From DASQHW01 sp038238245 (GTDB lineage: Bacteria; Actinomycetota; Acidimicrobiia; IMCC26256; PALSA-610), in contig JBBRXX010000008.1 of NCBI GenBank assembly GCA_038238245.1, positions 62,001 through 126,000 on the forward strand: a DNA stretch of 64,000 nucleotides. The letters run 5' to 3'. Under the pieces are notes generated by a model. That model ran no database searches, had not been told where the DNA came from, and worked only from the letters and a program-made list of their open reading frames with translations. Made by a program: the position numbers and the translations under genes. Every line of letters begins with the position of its first letter. Within the stretch, counting starts at the first letter, position 1. Positions 17,201-25,225 of the stretch are shown here, piece after piece.

Positions 17201-19117
17201 GTGTTCGCTCGTTCGCAGTCGCCGGACCGGCGCCTCGCAGGGTTCCTGCCTGCCGGCCGGGCGCTCCCGGCGCACATCTGGGAGGCCCGACACCGCGGGA
17301 TCGTGTTCCTGCTCTGGGCCCATGTCCCCATCCTGTTCGTCGTCGGCGTGGTGACCCATCACCCCGCGGCGCACACCTTCGTTGATCTCCAGCCGATCAT
17401 CTTGGCGGCGGCCGTTGCTTCGTGGTCGTCGTTGCCGCGCGGGCTCCGCGCCGGCGTCGCGACGTTCGGTCTGGTCTTCTGCTCGGCGGTGCTCGTCCAC
17501 TTCTCGGGCGGCCTGATCGAGATGCATTTCCACTTCTTCGTCGTCGTGGGGATCATCACCTTGTACCAGGAGTGGATTCCGTTCGGTGTTGCGATCGGTT
17601 TCACGGTTCTCGAACACGGTGTGGTGGGCGTGGTCGCGTCGAAGTCGGTGTACAACCACCATGCCGCGCAGTCGAACCCATGGCTGTGGGCGGCCATTCA
17701 CGGAGGCTTCGTCCTCGCCGCGAGTGTCCCGCACGTCCTTGCGTGGCGTCAGAACGAAGACCAAACGCTGCGAGATCCGCTCACGCGTTTGTCGAATCGC
17801 ACGTTGCTCGTGGAACGGCTCGCGCAAGGACTCGCCCGCGCGCACGCTCGAGACCCGCGGGTCGCGGTCTTGTTCATCGACCTCGACCATTTCAAGCAGG
17901 TCAACGACACCTTGGGTCATGCCGCGGGTGATCAGTTGCTCGTCGAATGCTCGAATCGTGTGGTCGGCTGCCTGCGGCACGAAGATGTTGTCGGTCGTCT
18001 CGGCGGTGACGAATTCGCCGTCATTCTCGAAGGGACGAGCGCCGAGCGGGCCAAGGAAGTCGCGCAGCGGCTCCTCGACATCATCTCCGAGCCGGCGGTG
18101 GTGTCCGGCCACGAGATCGTGATGTCGGCATCGATCGGCGTCGCGTTCGCTTCGGCGAGGATCTCTCCCGAGGACATGCTTCGCAACGCGGACCTCGCGA
18201 TGTACGTCGCAAAGTCCTCAGGTCGAGCAAAGTACGACGTCTACGCCGACGCGATGCACGAGCGTGCAATCGAACGCATGGAGCTTCAGGCCGACCTGCG
18301 CCGCGCCGTTGCGGCCCACGAGATCACCATCGAGTGTCAACCGATCGTGAACGTCGGCGCCGGCACCATCAAGGGCGTCGAAGTCCTGGCCCGTTGGATG
18401 CATCCTGAACGCGGACCCATTCCGCCCATGGTGTTCATCCCTGTCGCCGAGCGGACCGGTCTGATCTGCGAGATCGGCGAGCAGATCTTCGAAATGGCGT
18501 GCACGATTGCCGAGCGGCTCGGCGAGATCGACCCGTCGCTGACCGTCACCGTCAACGTCTCGCCGGTGCAACTCGTCGAGGAGCGTTTTCCGGAGGTGCT
18601 CGCCCGCATCCTGCAGGACCACGCCGTCGACCCCCGCCGAATCGTCGTCGAGGTGACCGAGAGCGTGCTCATGCAGGACTTGGCGGTGGCCGCCCAGCGC
18701 CTCGGCGACATCAAGAAGATCGGCGTGCGTGTCGCGGTCGACGACTTCGGTGTCGGCCACTCATCGTTGAGCTACCTGCGCAACCTTCCGGTCGACGTCT
18801 TGAAGATCGACAAGTCCTTCATCGACGGTTTGCCGGGGGGCGGGAGTGACCTGGCCCGCGTCGTGATCCAGCTCGGACGGATGCTCGAGCTCGAAGTCAT
18901 CGCCGAAGGGGTGGAGCTCGCGGAGCAACGCGACGAGCTGAACGTCCTCGGCTGCCCGAGTGCGCAGGGATACCTGTTCGCGCGGCCGATGGCGCCCGAC
19001 ACGCTCATCGAAGAGCTCCGCGCCGGGCGCCTCGCGGCGCCTGAGGTCGCGCATCCCGAGGATGCGCGTCGCGAGAACGCGCATGCCGGCGACACATCAA
19101 ACGCCGTCACGACCTGA
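17201..19117 (+). CDS. Membrane GGDEF-EAL cyclic-di-GMP enzyme
   Basis: The 638-residue protein has an N-terminal membrane domain (residues about 15-190) with five or six helices and a His-rich motif GGLIEMHFHFFVVVGIITLY. The GGDEF domain has an intact active site (GRLGGDEFAVIL) and an RxxD product-inhibition site (RHED) five residues upstream. The EAL domain has EVLARW at the EAL position, NVSP, VTESVL, DDFGVGHSSLSYL, KIDKSF and AEGVE, so phosphodiesterase activity is plausible. GTG 17201 is the first reasonable start before the first hydrophobic segment. It stands alone between two tRNA genes. Confidence 0.88.
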   Translation: MFARSQSPDRRLAGFLPAGRALPAHIWEARHRGIVFLLWAHVPILFVVGVVTHHPAAHTFVDLQPIILAAAVASWSSLPRGLRAGVATFGLVFCSAVLVHFSGGLIEMHFHFFVVVGIITLYQEWIPFGVAIGFTVLEHGVVGVVASKSVYNHHAAQSNPWLWAAIHGGFVLAASVPHVLAWRQNEDQTLRDPLTRLSNRTLLVERLAQGLARAHARDPRVAVLFIDLDHFKQVNDTLGHAAGDQLLVECSNRVVGCLRHEDVVGRLGGDEFAVILEGTSAERAKEVAQRLLDIISEPAVVSGHEIVMSASIGVAFASARISPEDMLRNADLAMYVAKSSGRAKYDVYADAMHERAIERMELQADLRRAVAAHEITIECQPIVNVGAGTIKGVEVLARWMHPERGPIPPMVFIPVAERTGLICEIGEQIFEMACTIAERLGEIDPSLTVTVNVSPVQLVEERFPEVLARILQDHAVDPRRIVVEVTESVLMQDLAVAAQRLGDIKKIGVRVAVDDFGVGHSSLSYLRNLPVDVLKIDKSFIDGLPGGGSDLARVVIQLGRMLELEVIAEGVELAEQRDELNVLGCPSAQGYLFARPMAPDTLIEELRAGRLAAPEVAHPEDARRENAHAGDTSNAVTT

Positions 19118-19175
19118 GATTCCACCAATGGTCGTGGTCCTCCGCAGGAGAACCAGTGAACGCGTGGCACTCGAG

Positions 19176-19249
19176 TCGGGGAGGGGGGATTTGAACCCCC
19201 GACCGCCAGCTCCCAAAGCTGGTGCGCTACCGGACTGCGCTACTCCCCG
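19176..19249 (-). tRNA. tRNA-Pro (anticodon TGG)
   Basis: The minus-strand molecule has acceptor CGGGGAG/CTCCCCG, D-arm GTAGCGCAGTCCGGTAGCGC, anticodon arm CCAGC-TTTGGGA-GCTGG and T-arm CGGGGGTTCAAATCCCCC. The discriminator base is A and CCA is not encoded. It is 74 nt long and reads CCN proline codons. Confidence 0.95.
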
Positions 19250-19260
19250 TAAGCGAGAGC

Positions 19261-19294
19261 CAGGCTAGTTGCGGCGGGCTGCGCAACTAGCCTG
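19261..19294. promoter_or_regulatory. 13-bp inverted repeat at the promoter of the Ddn-like gene
   Basis: CAGGCTAGTTGCG (19261-19273) and its exact complement (19282-19294) flank an 8-nt spacer. The right arm contains TAGCCT (19288-19293), a -10 box 8 nt before the GTG at 19302, so a bound repressor would cover the promoter. The site lies 12 nt upstream of the tRNA-Pro 5' end on the other strand. An RNA hairpin is the alternative reading. Confidence 0.45.
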
Positions 19295-19301
19295 ACTATC
19301 C

Positions 19302-19772
19302 GTGGCTCGCACCCCGAAGCCTTGGAGCGCTCGGCAAGAGCGGTTCGGCCGGCGGTTCATCAGGCTCGTCGGGAAGTTCAACATCTGGCTCTACCGCAAG
19401 AGCAACGGCCGGCTCGGTGCGAAACTGCCCGGGTCCGACGCCCCGATCTGCCTGTTGACGACGACGGGCCGCAGGAGCGGCATCGCCCGCACGATCCCGT
19501 TGCTGTATCTCGCCGACGGTGCACGCGTGGTCGTTGTCGCGTCGATGGGGGGAATGTCGAAGCACCCGGAGTGGTACTTGAACGTCGTCGCCAATCCGAA
19601 GGTCACCGTGGAGATCGAGGGAGACGCGCAGGCGATGCTGGCGTCGACCGCTACACCGGAGGAGAAGTCGGCGCTGTGGCCGCGCCTCGTCGACATGTAC
19701 AAGTCGTACGACACATACCAGCAACGCACGACGCGTGACATCCCCGTCATCATCTGCACCCCCGGCACGTAA
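19302..19772 (+). CDS. Deazaflavin-dependent nitroreductase-family protein (Ddn-like)
   Basis: This 156-residue F420-binding split-barrel protein has the signature LLTTTGRRSGIARTIPLLYL with Gly-Arg-Arg contacts for the F420 phosphate, then VVVASMGGMSKHPEWYLNVVANP (the NP motif) and VEI. Mycobacterial Ddn homologues reduce quinones and nitroimidazoles with F420H2. There is no signal sequence, though the N-terminal FIRLVGKFNIWLYRKSNGRLG may associate with the membrane as in Ddn. It is expressed from the GTG at 19302, probably leaderless. The neighbouring split-barrel gene suggests a redox function. Confidence 0.88.
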   Translation: MARTPKPWSARQERFGRRFIRLVGKFNIWLYRKSNGRLGAKLPGSDAPICLLTTTGRRSGIARTIPLLYLADGARVVVVASMGGMSKHPEWYLNVVANPKVTVEIEGDAQAMLASTATPEEKSALWPRLVDMYKSYDTYQQRTTRDIPVIICTPGT

Positions 19773-19836
19773 CGAGCGAAGACCGCGGCGCACGCGTGCA
19801 CTCCCGAGCGGGTCCGGCGTGCGTACGCTGCGACGA

Positions 19837-20376
19837 ATGCATGAGACCGCGGCTGATCTCACCGAGCTTCGACGACTTCTGGACGGTTCGTACGACCGCA
19901 TGGGTGCGCACATGCGTTCGATCCATACGCCCGAGCGGCGCGTGCCGGCCGCAGACCTTGCACCGATCCTGCGCGGCGTGCGCGTGCTGAACCTCGCCAC
20001 AGTGACGGCGGCATGCGCGCCGCGCGTCGGCCCGGTCGACGGGTTGTTCTACCGCGGCCGGTTCTGGTTCGGATCGGGACAGGACTCGGTGCGGTTCCGA
20101 CACCTTCGACAACGGCCACAGGTCAGCGCGTCGCACACGGTGGGGGAGACCTTCGCCGTCATCGTCCATGGAATCGCGCGCGAGGTGGACGTGCGCACCG
20201 TCGAAGACGGTCGGTTCCGTGACTACCTGCTCGAGGTCTATCCCGACTGGGACGAGTGGTATCCGCCCGACGCGAAGCCCGCGTACGCGCGCATCGACGC
20301 CTTGCGCATGTACGCGTACGCCTTTGAACCGTCCGTGCTTCAGCAGCTCAAGGAAATAGGTCCGTCGGGCATATAA
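19837..20376 (+). CDS. Pyridoxamine 5'-phosphate oxidase-like FMN/F420-binding protein
   Basis: The 179-residue split-barrel protein begins its core with GVRVLNLATVTAACAPRVGPVDGLFYRGRFWFGSG and continues SVRFRHLRQRPQVSASHTVGE, the pattern of PNPOx-like proteins in which arginines bind the flavin phosphate. AYARIDALRMYAYAFEPS ends the domain. TACGCT (19824-19829) sits 7 nt before the ATG at 19837, fixing this start and suggesting a leaderless message independent of the Ddn-like gene 64 bp upstream. Confidence 0.82.
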   Translation: MHETAADLTELRRLLDGSYDRMGAHMRSIHTPERRVPAADLAPILRGVRVLNLATVTAACAPRVGPVDGLFYRGRFWFGSGQDSVRFRHLRQRPQVSASHTVGETFAVIVHGIAREVDVRTVEDGRFRDYLLEVYPDWDEWYPPDAKPAYARIDALRMYAYAFEPSVLQQLKEIGPSGI

Positions 20377-20754
20377 CGGCCGGCTCGCACGACACGGTCG
20401 GAACCGGTACGCAGTCGTCTTTGACGCGGACGCGGGGTCCGGTGTCTTCGTCTTCGGCGACCGCGGTTGGGCGCGCGTCGTTCGCGTCATATGAGCCGTT
20501 CGTGATAATGATCACAAGACCGGTGCTCATCGACCGCATCGCGCGGTTCGACGACGCCGAACTCGGGCGATTACTCCCGCCGTTTCTCCGCACTCTCCGC
20601 GTTCCGGACCGCGGAGAGCCGTCTGAAGGGCCTTCAGACGGCTCTCGTGGCCGATTTTCCGGCGCTAAGGATCCCGCCGCCCGCTGCCGAATCAATTGAT
20701 TGGGCCAAAACCGGATGGTCCGGCAACCAGCATCTAGGGAATGGGAGGCAGCGG
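20377..20754. other. Intergenic region with two palindromic elements
   Basis: The 378 bp hold no convincing gene; a 92-codon frame (20421-20699) lacks a ribosome site or family features. GTGATAATGATCAC (20502-20515) is a partly symmetric, AT-rich motif resembling half of a Fur-type site. A 33-bp near-perfect palindrome lies at 20614-20646. ATCAATTGAT near 20691 is a third small palindrome. The downstream CAP gene has its own ribosome site GGGAGG (20743-20748). Confidence 0.5.
20614..20646. terminator. 16-bp perfect palindromic hairpin
   Basis: GAGAGCCGTCTGAAGG (20614-20629) and its exact complement (20631-20646) are separated by a single G. As RNA this would give a very stable stem of at least 14 bp. 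ATTTTCC follows about 8 nt later, so it may terminate transcripts from the split-barrel gene. The near-absence of a loop also fits a protein-binding palindrome. Confidence 0.5.
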
Positions 20755-21465
20755 ATGCAAGGGGGGAAGGCTGGGCGTTTGCGCGCCACGTTGGCTGGGA
20801 TTGCGCTGCTTGTGCTGGCGAGCTGTGGTGCTTCGGCGACCCGGCAGGCCACCATCGAGCCGCTTCCGGCACCGACCACCCGACCGCCGCGGTCCACGAC
20901 CACGACCACACGGCCCCGTCCGACGACGACGACCACCACCACCACCACCACACCGACCACGGTGCCGCCGACCACGCCGCGCGTCACGCGCCCTCCCGCG
21001 ACGTTTCCGCCCCAGACCGCCCCGCCCCCGCCTCCGCCCCCTCCGCCTCCGCCCCCGGTCGCAGTGGCCGCGCCCAGCGGCGCCGAGGGCGCGCTCGTCG
21101 GCGGCATCAACAACTTCCGCGCCTCGCACGGGTTGCCACCCCTCGCGGTGCACTCAGTCCTCGTGAGCAAGGCGCGCGAGTGGGCCGCGCACATGGCCAA
21201 CGGCGGCTGCGGTACCGGTGCGAACGGTGCGCCGAACATCTGCCACTCGTCGTTGAGTGACGGCATCACCGTCCGTTGGACGCGACTCGCCGAGAACGTC
21301 GGCATGGTCAGCCCCAGGGCGAACGTGTCGGGCATGGAAGGCGCGTACGAACAGTCGCCGCCCCACGCGGAGAACATGCTGAACAACCAGGTGAACTACG
21401 TCGGAGTCGGCGTCGCGTACGTCGGCGACTATATGTACACCGCCGAAGAGTTCATGGCGGGCTAG
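20755..21465 (+). CDS. CAP/SCP-domain secreted lipoprotein
   Basis: The 236-residue protein has a lipoprotein signal (LLVLASC), a Thr tract, a Pro tract and a CAP domain from about residue 100. CAP residues visible are FRASHGLPPLAVHSVLVSKAREWAAHMA, the first His in CHSSL, the Glu in LAENVGM, and PPHAENMLN. This is the cysteine-rich-secretory-protein fold, often lipid-binding in bacteria. The Thr/Pro tether probably spans the cell wall and may be O-glycosylated. Start at 20755 is set by GGGAGG six bases upstream. Confidence 0.88.
   Translation: MQGGKAGRLRATLAGIALLVLASCGASATRQATIEPLPAPTTRPPRSTTTTTRPRPTTTTTTTTTTPTTVPPTTPRVTRPPATFPPQTAPPPPPPPPPPPPVAVAAPSGAEGALVGGINNFRASHGLPPLAVHSVLVSKAREWAAHMANGGCGTGANGAPNICHSSLSDGITVRWTRLAENVGMVSPRANVSGMEGAYEQSPPHAENMLNNQVNYVGVGVAYVGDYMYTAEEFMAG
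20922..21057 (+). repeat. Triplet repeats coding Thr and Pro tracts in the CAP lipoprotein
   Basis: GAC/ACC triplets at about 20922-20951 encode ten consecutive Thr, and CCG/CCC/CCT codons at about 21020-21057 encode a run of twelve Pro. Triplet slippage here would change tether length without breaking the frame. Confidence 0.8.
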
Positions 21466-21482
21466 ACCGTCGTTGCCGAGGG

Positions 21483-22340
21483 TCATTCCTTCGGGAAGCT
21501 GAAGAACATGATCTGCGTGCTGTACGCGACCAGCTTCGGCACCGCGGCTTCCATGTCCCACAACTCCATGTCAACGGACGCATAGCCGTCACCCGCATGA
21601 CGGGCACGATTGACGGCGAGTATCCACTCCGCGCGCGCGTCGTCGAGGACGTGTACGGTGAAGTCCGCGCTCGGGGGGAGCCACATCTCCGGCCGCGGGC
21701 CGAGCCGTTCTCCGACCGCACCCGGCATCGTGTCGCACAGCGCGACGAGCGCCAGCGGGTCCCAGCGGCCGTCGTCGAGACGTACCGGCTCGTCGAACCG
21801 GTACCAGCACGCGCGCAATGACGAGGACGGCTCGTACTCGACCCAGGGCGCGTGTCCGATTGCAGGCCGGCCCTCGATCTGCTTCCAGAACTCGAACGGC
21901 GCGCGCCCCTCGAACTCGACGGGCGGTGGATCGCGGAACGAGGGACACTCGAGCGGCGGCGGCACCTCCGGTGGCGCGATATCCGTGAACGCGAAGCCGC
22001 GGCGCGGCGCGCCGAACACCGCGACGCCGGTTGTTCCCGCTTCGCTCCCCGGAGTGTGCAATGTCGCGCTGCACTGCGACATCGAACGACCGCGCCGCAG
22101 CACCTGGACGTCGATCTCTACCGGCCCATGACGGACCTGCCCCGCGAAGACCGCCGACAGGCTGCGCAGTTGCTGGTCGCTGTCGCCGAGCTCCAATCCC
22201 ATTGCCCGGCCGAGCGTCGCGACCACAGTGCCGCCCTGCGGCACCATGGGACAGTTCCACTCCTCACCGATCTCGCCGGTGTAACGACCGTCCCCGTGCG
22301 CGAGGACGGACGTCGTTCGCTCGAAACGTGACGCGCCCAT
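21483..22340 (-). CDS. Acyl-CoA thioesterase-like double-hotdog protein
   Basis: This 285-residue protein has two hotdog halves: an N-terminal part with WNCPMVPQGGTVVATLGRAM and LRSLSAVFAGQVRHGPVEIDVQVLRRGRS, and a C-terminal part with DPLALVALCDTMPGAV and DFTVHVLDD. The arrangement matches the TesB-like thioesterase families common in actinobacteria. It would hydrolyse acyl-CoA esters; chain length is unknown. GATAAT on the minus strand lies 8 nt before the ATG at 22340, suggesting a leaderless message. It is divergent from the epoxide-hydrolase-like gene. Confidence 0.85.
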   Translation of the reverse strand: MGASRFERTTSVLAHGDGRYTGEIGEEWNCPMVPQGGTVVATLGRAMGLELGDSDQQLRSLSAVFAGQVRHGPVEIDVQVLRRGRSMSQCSATLHTPGSEAGTTGVAVFGAPRRGFAFTDIAPPEVPPPLECPSFRDPPPVEFEGRAPFEFWKQIEGRPAIGHAPWVEYEPSSSLRACWYRFDEPVRLDDGRWDPLALVALCDTMPGAVGERLGPRPEMWLPPSADFTVHVLDDARAEWILAVNRARHAGDGYASVDMELWDMEAAVPKLVAYSTQIMFFSFPKE

Positions 22341-22421
22341 GGGCGATCATTATCGTCGCTGCGGCACCGGGCGCGGCGAGGATTTCGTGAGCCGTGCGGA
22401 CGCAGCGAAGGAGCCAATGTC

Positions 22422-22799
22422 ATGAGCGACGCGATCGATGTGGTGCAGCGGTTCTGTGACCAGTGGGGGAAGGGCGAAGGCGTCGATCTCCTGGTCGAGT
22501 ACTTCACCGACGACGCGGTGTACCACAACATTCCGGTCGACCCGGTGACCGGGCGCGACGCGATCAAGGCGACGATCGAGATGTTCACCTCCGGAGTCGA
22601 GCGGGTGGAGTTCCGTGTGCTGCACATCGCGGCCGTGGGTGAGGTCGTGCTGACGGAGCGGGTCGACGTGTTCGTGCTTCCCGGCAAGATCATCGAGCTG
22701 CCGGTGATGGGAACCTTCGAGCTGCGAGATGGCCGGATCGCAGCCTGGCGCGACTACTTCGACCTCAATCAGTACATGACGCAGTTGCAGAGTGCCTGA
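22422..22799 (+). CDS. Limonene-1,2-epoxide hydrolase / SnoaL-like protein
   Basis: The 125-residue alpha+beta-barrel protein contains FTDDAVYHNIPVDPVTGRDAI and the paired DGRIAAWRDYFDLNQY near the C-terminus. In limonene-epoxide hydrolases the Asp-Arg-Asp triad comes from these places: the Asp in the final strand motif WRDYFD, an Arg in a central strand (here TERVDVF), and an Asp in DLNQY. The reaction would be water addition to an epoxide; SnoaL-type cyclase function is the alternative. GGAG lies 11 nt upstream. It overlaps the methyltransferase start by 8 bp. Confidence 0.82.
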   Translation: MSDAIDVVQRFCDQWGKGEGVDLLVEYFTDDAVYHNIPVDPVTGRDAIKATIEMFTSGVERVEFRVLHIAAVGEVVLTERVDVFVLPGKIIELPVMGTFELRDGRIAAWRDYFDLNQYMTQLQSA

Positions 22800-23595
22800 G
22801 CCGCCCGCAGAGCGGGCGAGTGCCGAGGAGTCGCCGCGCGCGTTCTACGACGCCCTCGCTGCCGACTACGACGCGCTGTTCGACGACTGGTGGACGGCCG
22901 CGCAGTGGCACGCTTCGGTCGTCGACCGCATGTTGCGGACGCACGGTGTCGCTCCGGCTTCTCGTGTGCTCGACTGCGCGTGCGGGATCGGTACGCAGGC
23001 GCTCGGGCTCGCGGCGCGGGGATACGAGGTCACCGGCACCGACGTGAGCGGCAAGGCGCTCGAACGAGCGCGCCGCGAAGCGATCACGCACGGCATCGAC
23101 GCCGAGCTCGTGGTCAGTGACATGCGCGAGCTCGACACCGTTGTGCAGCCGGGGTTCGACGCGGTGATCGCGTGTGACAACGCGCTGCCGCACCTGCTCG
23201 GCGATGACGACCTCGATACCGCGGTCGGTGCGATTGCGCGGGTCCTCGCTGCCGGCGGTGTGTTTCTTGCGAGCGTGCGCGACTACGACACGCTCCGCGT
23301 CGAATGCCCGTCGGGACTGCCCGCGATGATCCATGAGCGCGCCGGCAGACGCGAGATCGTCGGCCAGGCGTGGGAGTGGAGCGATGACGGCGAACGGATT
23401 CGCACCCATCTGTTCGTCGTGCGCGAAGGCATCGACGGCTGGCACACCGACGTGCACACCACCTGGTACCGCGCGCTCACCCGGGCCGCGCTCGGCGACG
23501 CGCTCACCCGAGGGGGCTTCGAGGACGTCCAGTGGCATCTGCCCGACGAGAGCGGCTACTACCAGCCGATCGTCACCGCCCGCGCCGCGCGGTGA
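22792..23595 (+). CDS. Class I SAM-dependent methyltransferase
   Basis: The 267-residue protein has motif I VLDCACGIGTQALGLAARGYEVTG, the acidic loop TDVSGKALERAR, and motif FDAVIACDNALPHLL. It belongs to the small-molecule methyltransferase class; the substrate is unknown. GTG 22792 lies within the end of the preceding gene (8-bp overlap), so translation is coupled to the epoxide-hydrolase-like protein. It ends 15 bp from the convergent ligase gene. Confidence 0.87.
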   Translation: MPEPPAERASAEESPRAFYDALAADYDALFDDWWTAAQWHASVVDRMLRTHGVAPASRVLDCACGIGTQALGLAARGYEVTGTDVSGKALERARREAITHGIDAELVVSDMRELDTVVQPGFDAVIACDNALPHLLGDDDLDTAVGAIARVLAAGGVFLASVRDYDTLRVECPSGLPAMIHERAGRREIVGQAWEWSDDGERIRTHLFVVREGIDGWHTDVHTTWYRALTRAALGDALTRGGFEDVQWHLPDESGYYQPIVTARAAR

Positions 23596-23610
23596 CGATT
23601 CACGTCGGCG

Positions 23611-25152
23611 TCAGCTCGAACCCGACCCCGAGCCCGGGAGCATCTCCCGAACCGTCGTGATCGTGTCGGCGTCGGCGGGAGCCTTGTCGGGCCGGTACGC
23701 ACGCACTCGCGCGAAGCGCAGTGCGACGCCCCCCGCGTAGCGCGTCGAGGACTGCACGCCGTCGAGTGCGATCTCGACGACGAGCTCGGGCCGGACGTAC
23801 ACGACGTGACCGTCCCGGCGCACGGCCAGCTCCTGCAGGCGGGCGGTCTGCCAGGTGAGCAGCTCGTCGGTCAGGCCCTTGAACGTCTTGCCGACCATGA
23901 CGAGCTCGCCGCCGTCGGGATCGCGCGCGCCCAGATGGAGGTTCGAAAGCCAACTCTGCCGGCGCCCGTGGCCCCGCTCTGCGGCGAGCACGACGAGATC
24001 GAGCGTCCGGACCGGCTTGACCTTCCGCCATGCGCCGCCGCGGCGTCCGGCGTCGTAACGAGCATCGAGCGACTTCACCATCACGCCCTCGTGCCCCGTT
24101 GCCAGCGCGTCGTCGAGAAACGCGCTCGCGACCTCGGGATCGTCGGTGCGTATCGCAGGGACGCGGTACGGCCCCACGATGCGCGCGAGTACCTCCGCCC
24201 GCTCGTGCAGCGGCCGTTCCAAGAGATCTTCGCCGTCGACGTGCAGCACGTCGAAGAAGAATCCCGACATCACCATTGCGTGTGTGGTCGCGTCGTCACG
24301 ACCGAACCGGCTCATCGTGTCCTGGAAGCGGTGGGGACGCGCCGCGTCGTCCACGCCGATCGTCTCGCCGTCGAGCACGAGCGCATCTGCCGGAAAGCTC
24401 CGGACCGCGGACACGACTTCGGGCAGCCGTTCGGTGACGTCATTGAGATTGCGCGTGAAGACCCGAACTTCTTCACCGCGCCGGTGCACCTGGATGCGCG
24501 CGCCGTCGAGCTTCCATTCGACCGACGCAGGGCCCGTGTACCCGATCGCTTCGTGCACGTCGGCCGCGCTCGCCGCGAGCATCGACAGCACCGGGCGGAG
24601 CACTTCCAGGCCGACGTCGTCCAGGGCGGCTTGGCCGCCGGTGAGAGCGCGGCGCGCAGTGTCGCCGAGGTTGCCGCCGAGCATCGCGGCCCGTCGCACC
24701 TCGTCCGCGGGAAGGCCGGCCGCGCGCGCGACGGCGTCTGCCATCAGGCCGGCCAGCGCACCCTGGCGCAGCTCACCGGTGAGCAACCGGAACACGAAAT
24801 CGGCCTCGGCGCGTGTGGCGCGCCGGAAGAGCTCGCCGAGCGCGTGTCGCCGGGCTGCGGTCGAACCCACGCCGGTGGTGATCTGCACCGCGCTGATCGC
24901 ACGGTCGAGGTCGGTGACGGTCAGCGTCGCGCCGTCGGCGTGACCGGCGAGCTCATCGCGCACCGCCACGAGCGTCGCCCACCCGACACCGACGCGCCCT
25001 TGCCACGGCTCGCCGGTGAGGAACCCCACCACCGGGACGATCTCGTCGGCAGCACACCGGCCCAGCACGGCGGCGAGCGATTCGATCTTCGCCTTGCGGG
25101 ACCGCGTCGAGGCCACAGCATCCGAAGTCGCGACGACCTCCGCGAGCAGCAT
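23611..25152 (-). CDS. ligB: ATP-dependent DNA ligase (LigB type)
   Basis: This 513-residue ligase has an N-terminal helical DNA-binding domain beginning MLLAEVVATSDAVASTRSRKAK, nearly the start of mycobacterial LigB. The adenylation motif is VEWKLDGARIQVHR with the nucleophile Lys in KLDG. Motif III is FFFDVLHVDGED, motif IV HEGVMVKSLDARYDAG and motif V WRKVKPVRTLDLVV. The OB-fold follows to the C-terminus. It seals nicks with ATP and is dispensable in mycobacteria, where NAD-dependent LigA is essential. The ATG at 25152 is chosen by homology of the N-terminus. It is divergent from the aldo/keto reductase. Confidence 0.92.
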   Translation of the reverse strand: MLLAEVVATSDAVASTRSRKAKIESLAAVLGRCAADEIVPVVGFLTGEPWQGRVGVGWATLVAVRDELAGHADGATLTVTDLDRAISAVQITTGVGSTAARRHALGELFRRATRAEADFVFRLLTGELRQGALAGLMADAVARAAGLPADEVRRAAMLGGNLGDTARRALTGGQAALDDVGLEVLRPVLSMLAASAADVHEAIGYTGPASVEWKLDGARIQVHRRGEEVRVFTRNLNDVTERLPEVVSAVRSFPADALVLDGETIGVDDAARPHRFQDTMSRFGRDDATTHAMVMSGFFFDVLHVDGEDLLERPLHERAEVLARIVGPYRVPAIRTDDPEVASAFLDDALATGHEGVMVKSLDARYDAGRRGGAWRKVKPVRTLDLVVLAAERGHGRRQSWLSNLHLGARDPDGGELVMVGKTFKGLTDELLTWQTARLQELAVRRDGHVVYVRPELVVEIALDGVQSSTRYAGGVALRFARVRAYRPDKAPADADTITTVREMLPGSGSGSS

Positions 25153-25212
25153 CGTCGCATCGGTTGCGCCCTCGGTCGGTCCGTTCACGGTCTCGTGTCT
25201 AGCGCCGTTGGG

Positions 25213-25218
25213 TACGGT
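25213..25218 (+). promoter_or_regulatory. -10 box for a leaderless aldo/keto reductase message
   Basis: TACGGT is followed by 7 nt and the ATG at 25226. No good -35 is visible at 16-18 bp upstream. Confidence 0.4.
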
Positions 25219-25225
25219 CCTCCTC

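Noticed and set aside
17010..19249. tRNA genes as integration sites of a mobile element
   Set aside because: No integrase, no direct repeat of a tRNA 3' end and ordinary genes lie between the two tRNAs.
20421..20699. A 92-codon frame in the gap before the CAP lipoprotein gene
   Set aside because: No ribosome site or leaderless box, a low-complexity Arg/Ser/Thr composition, and it spans a 33-bp palindrome; treated as non-coding.
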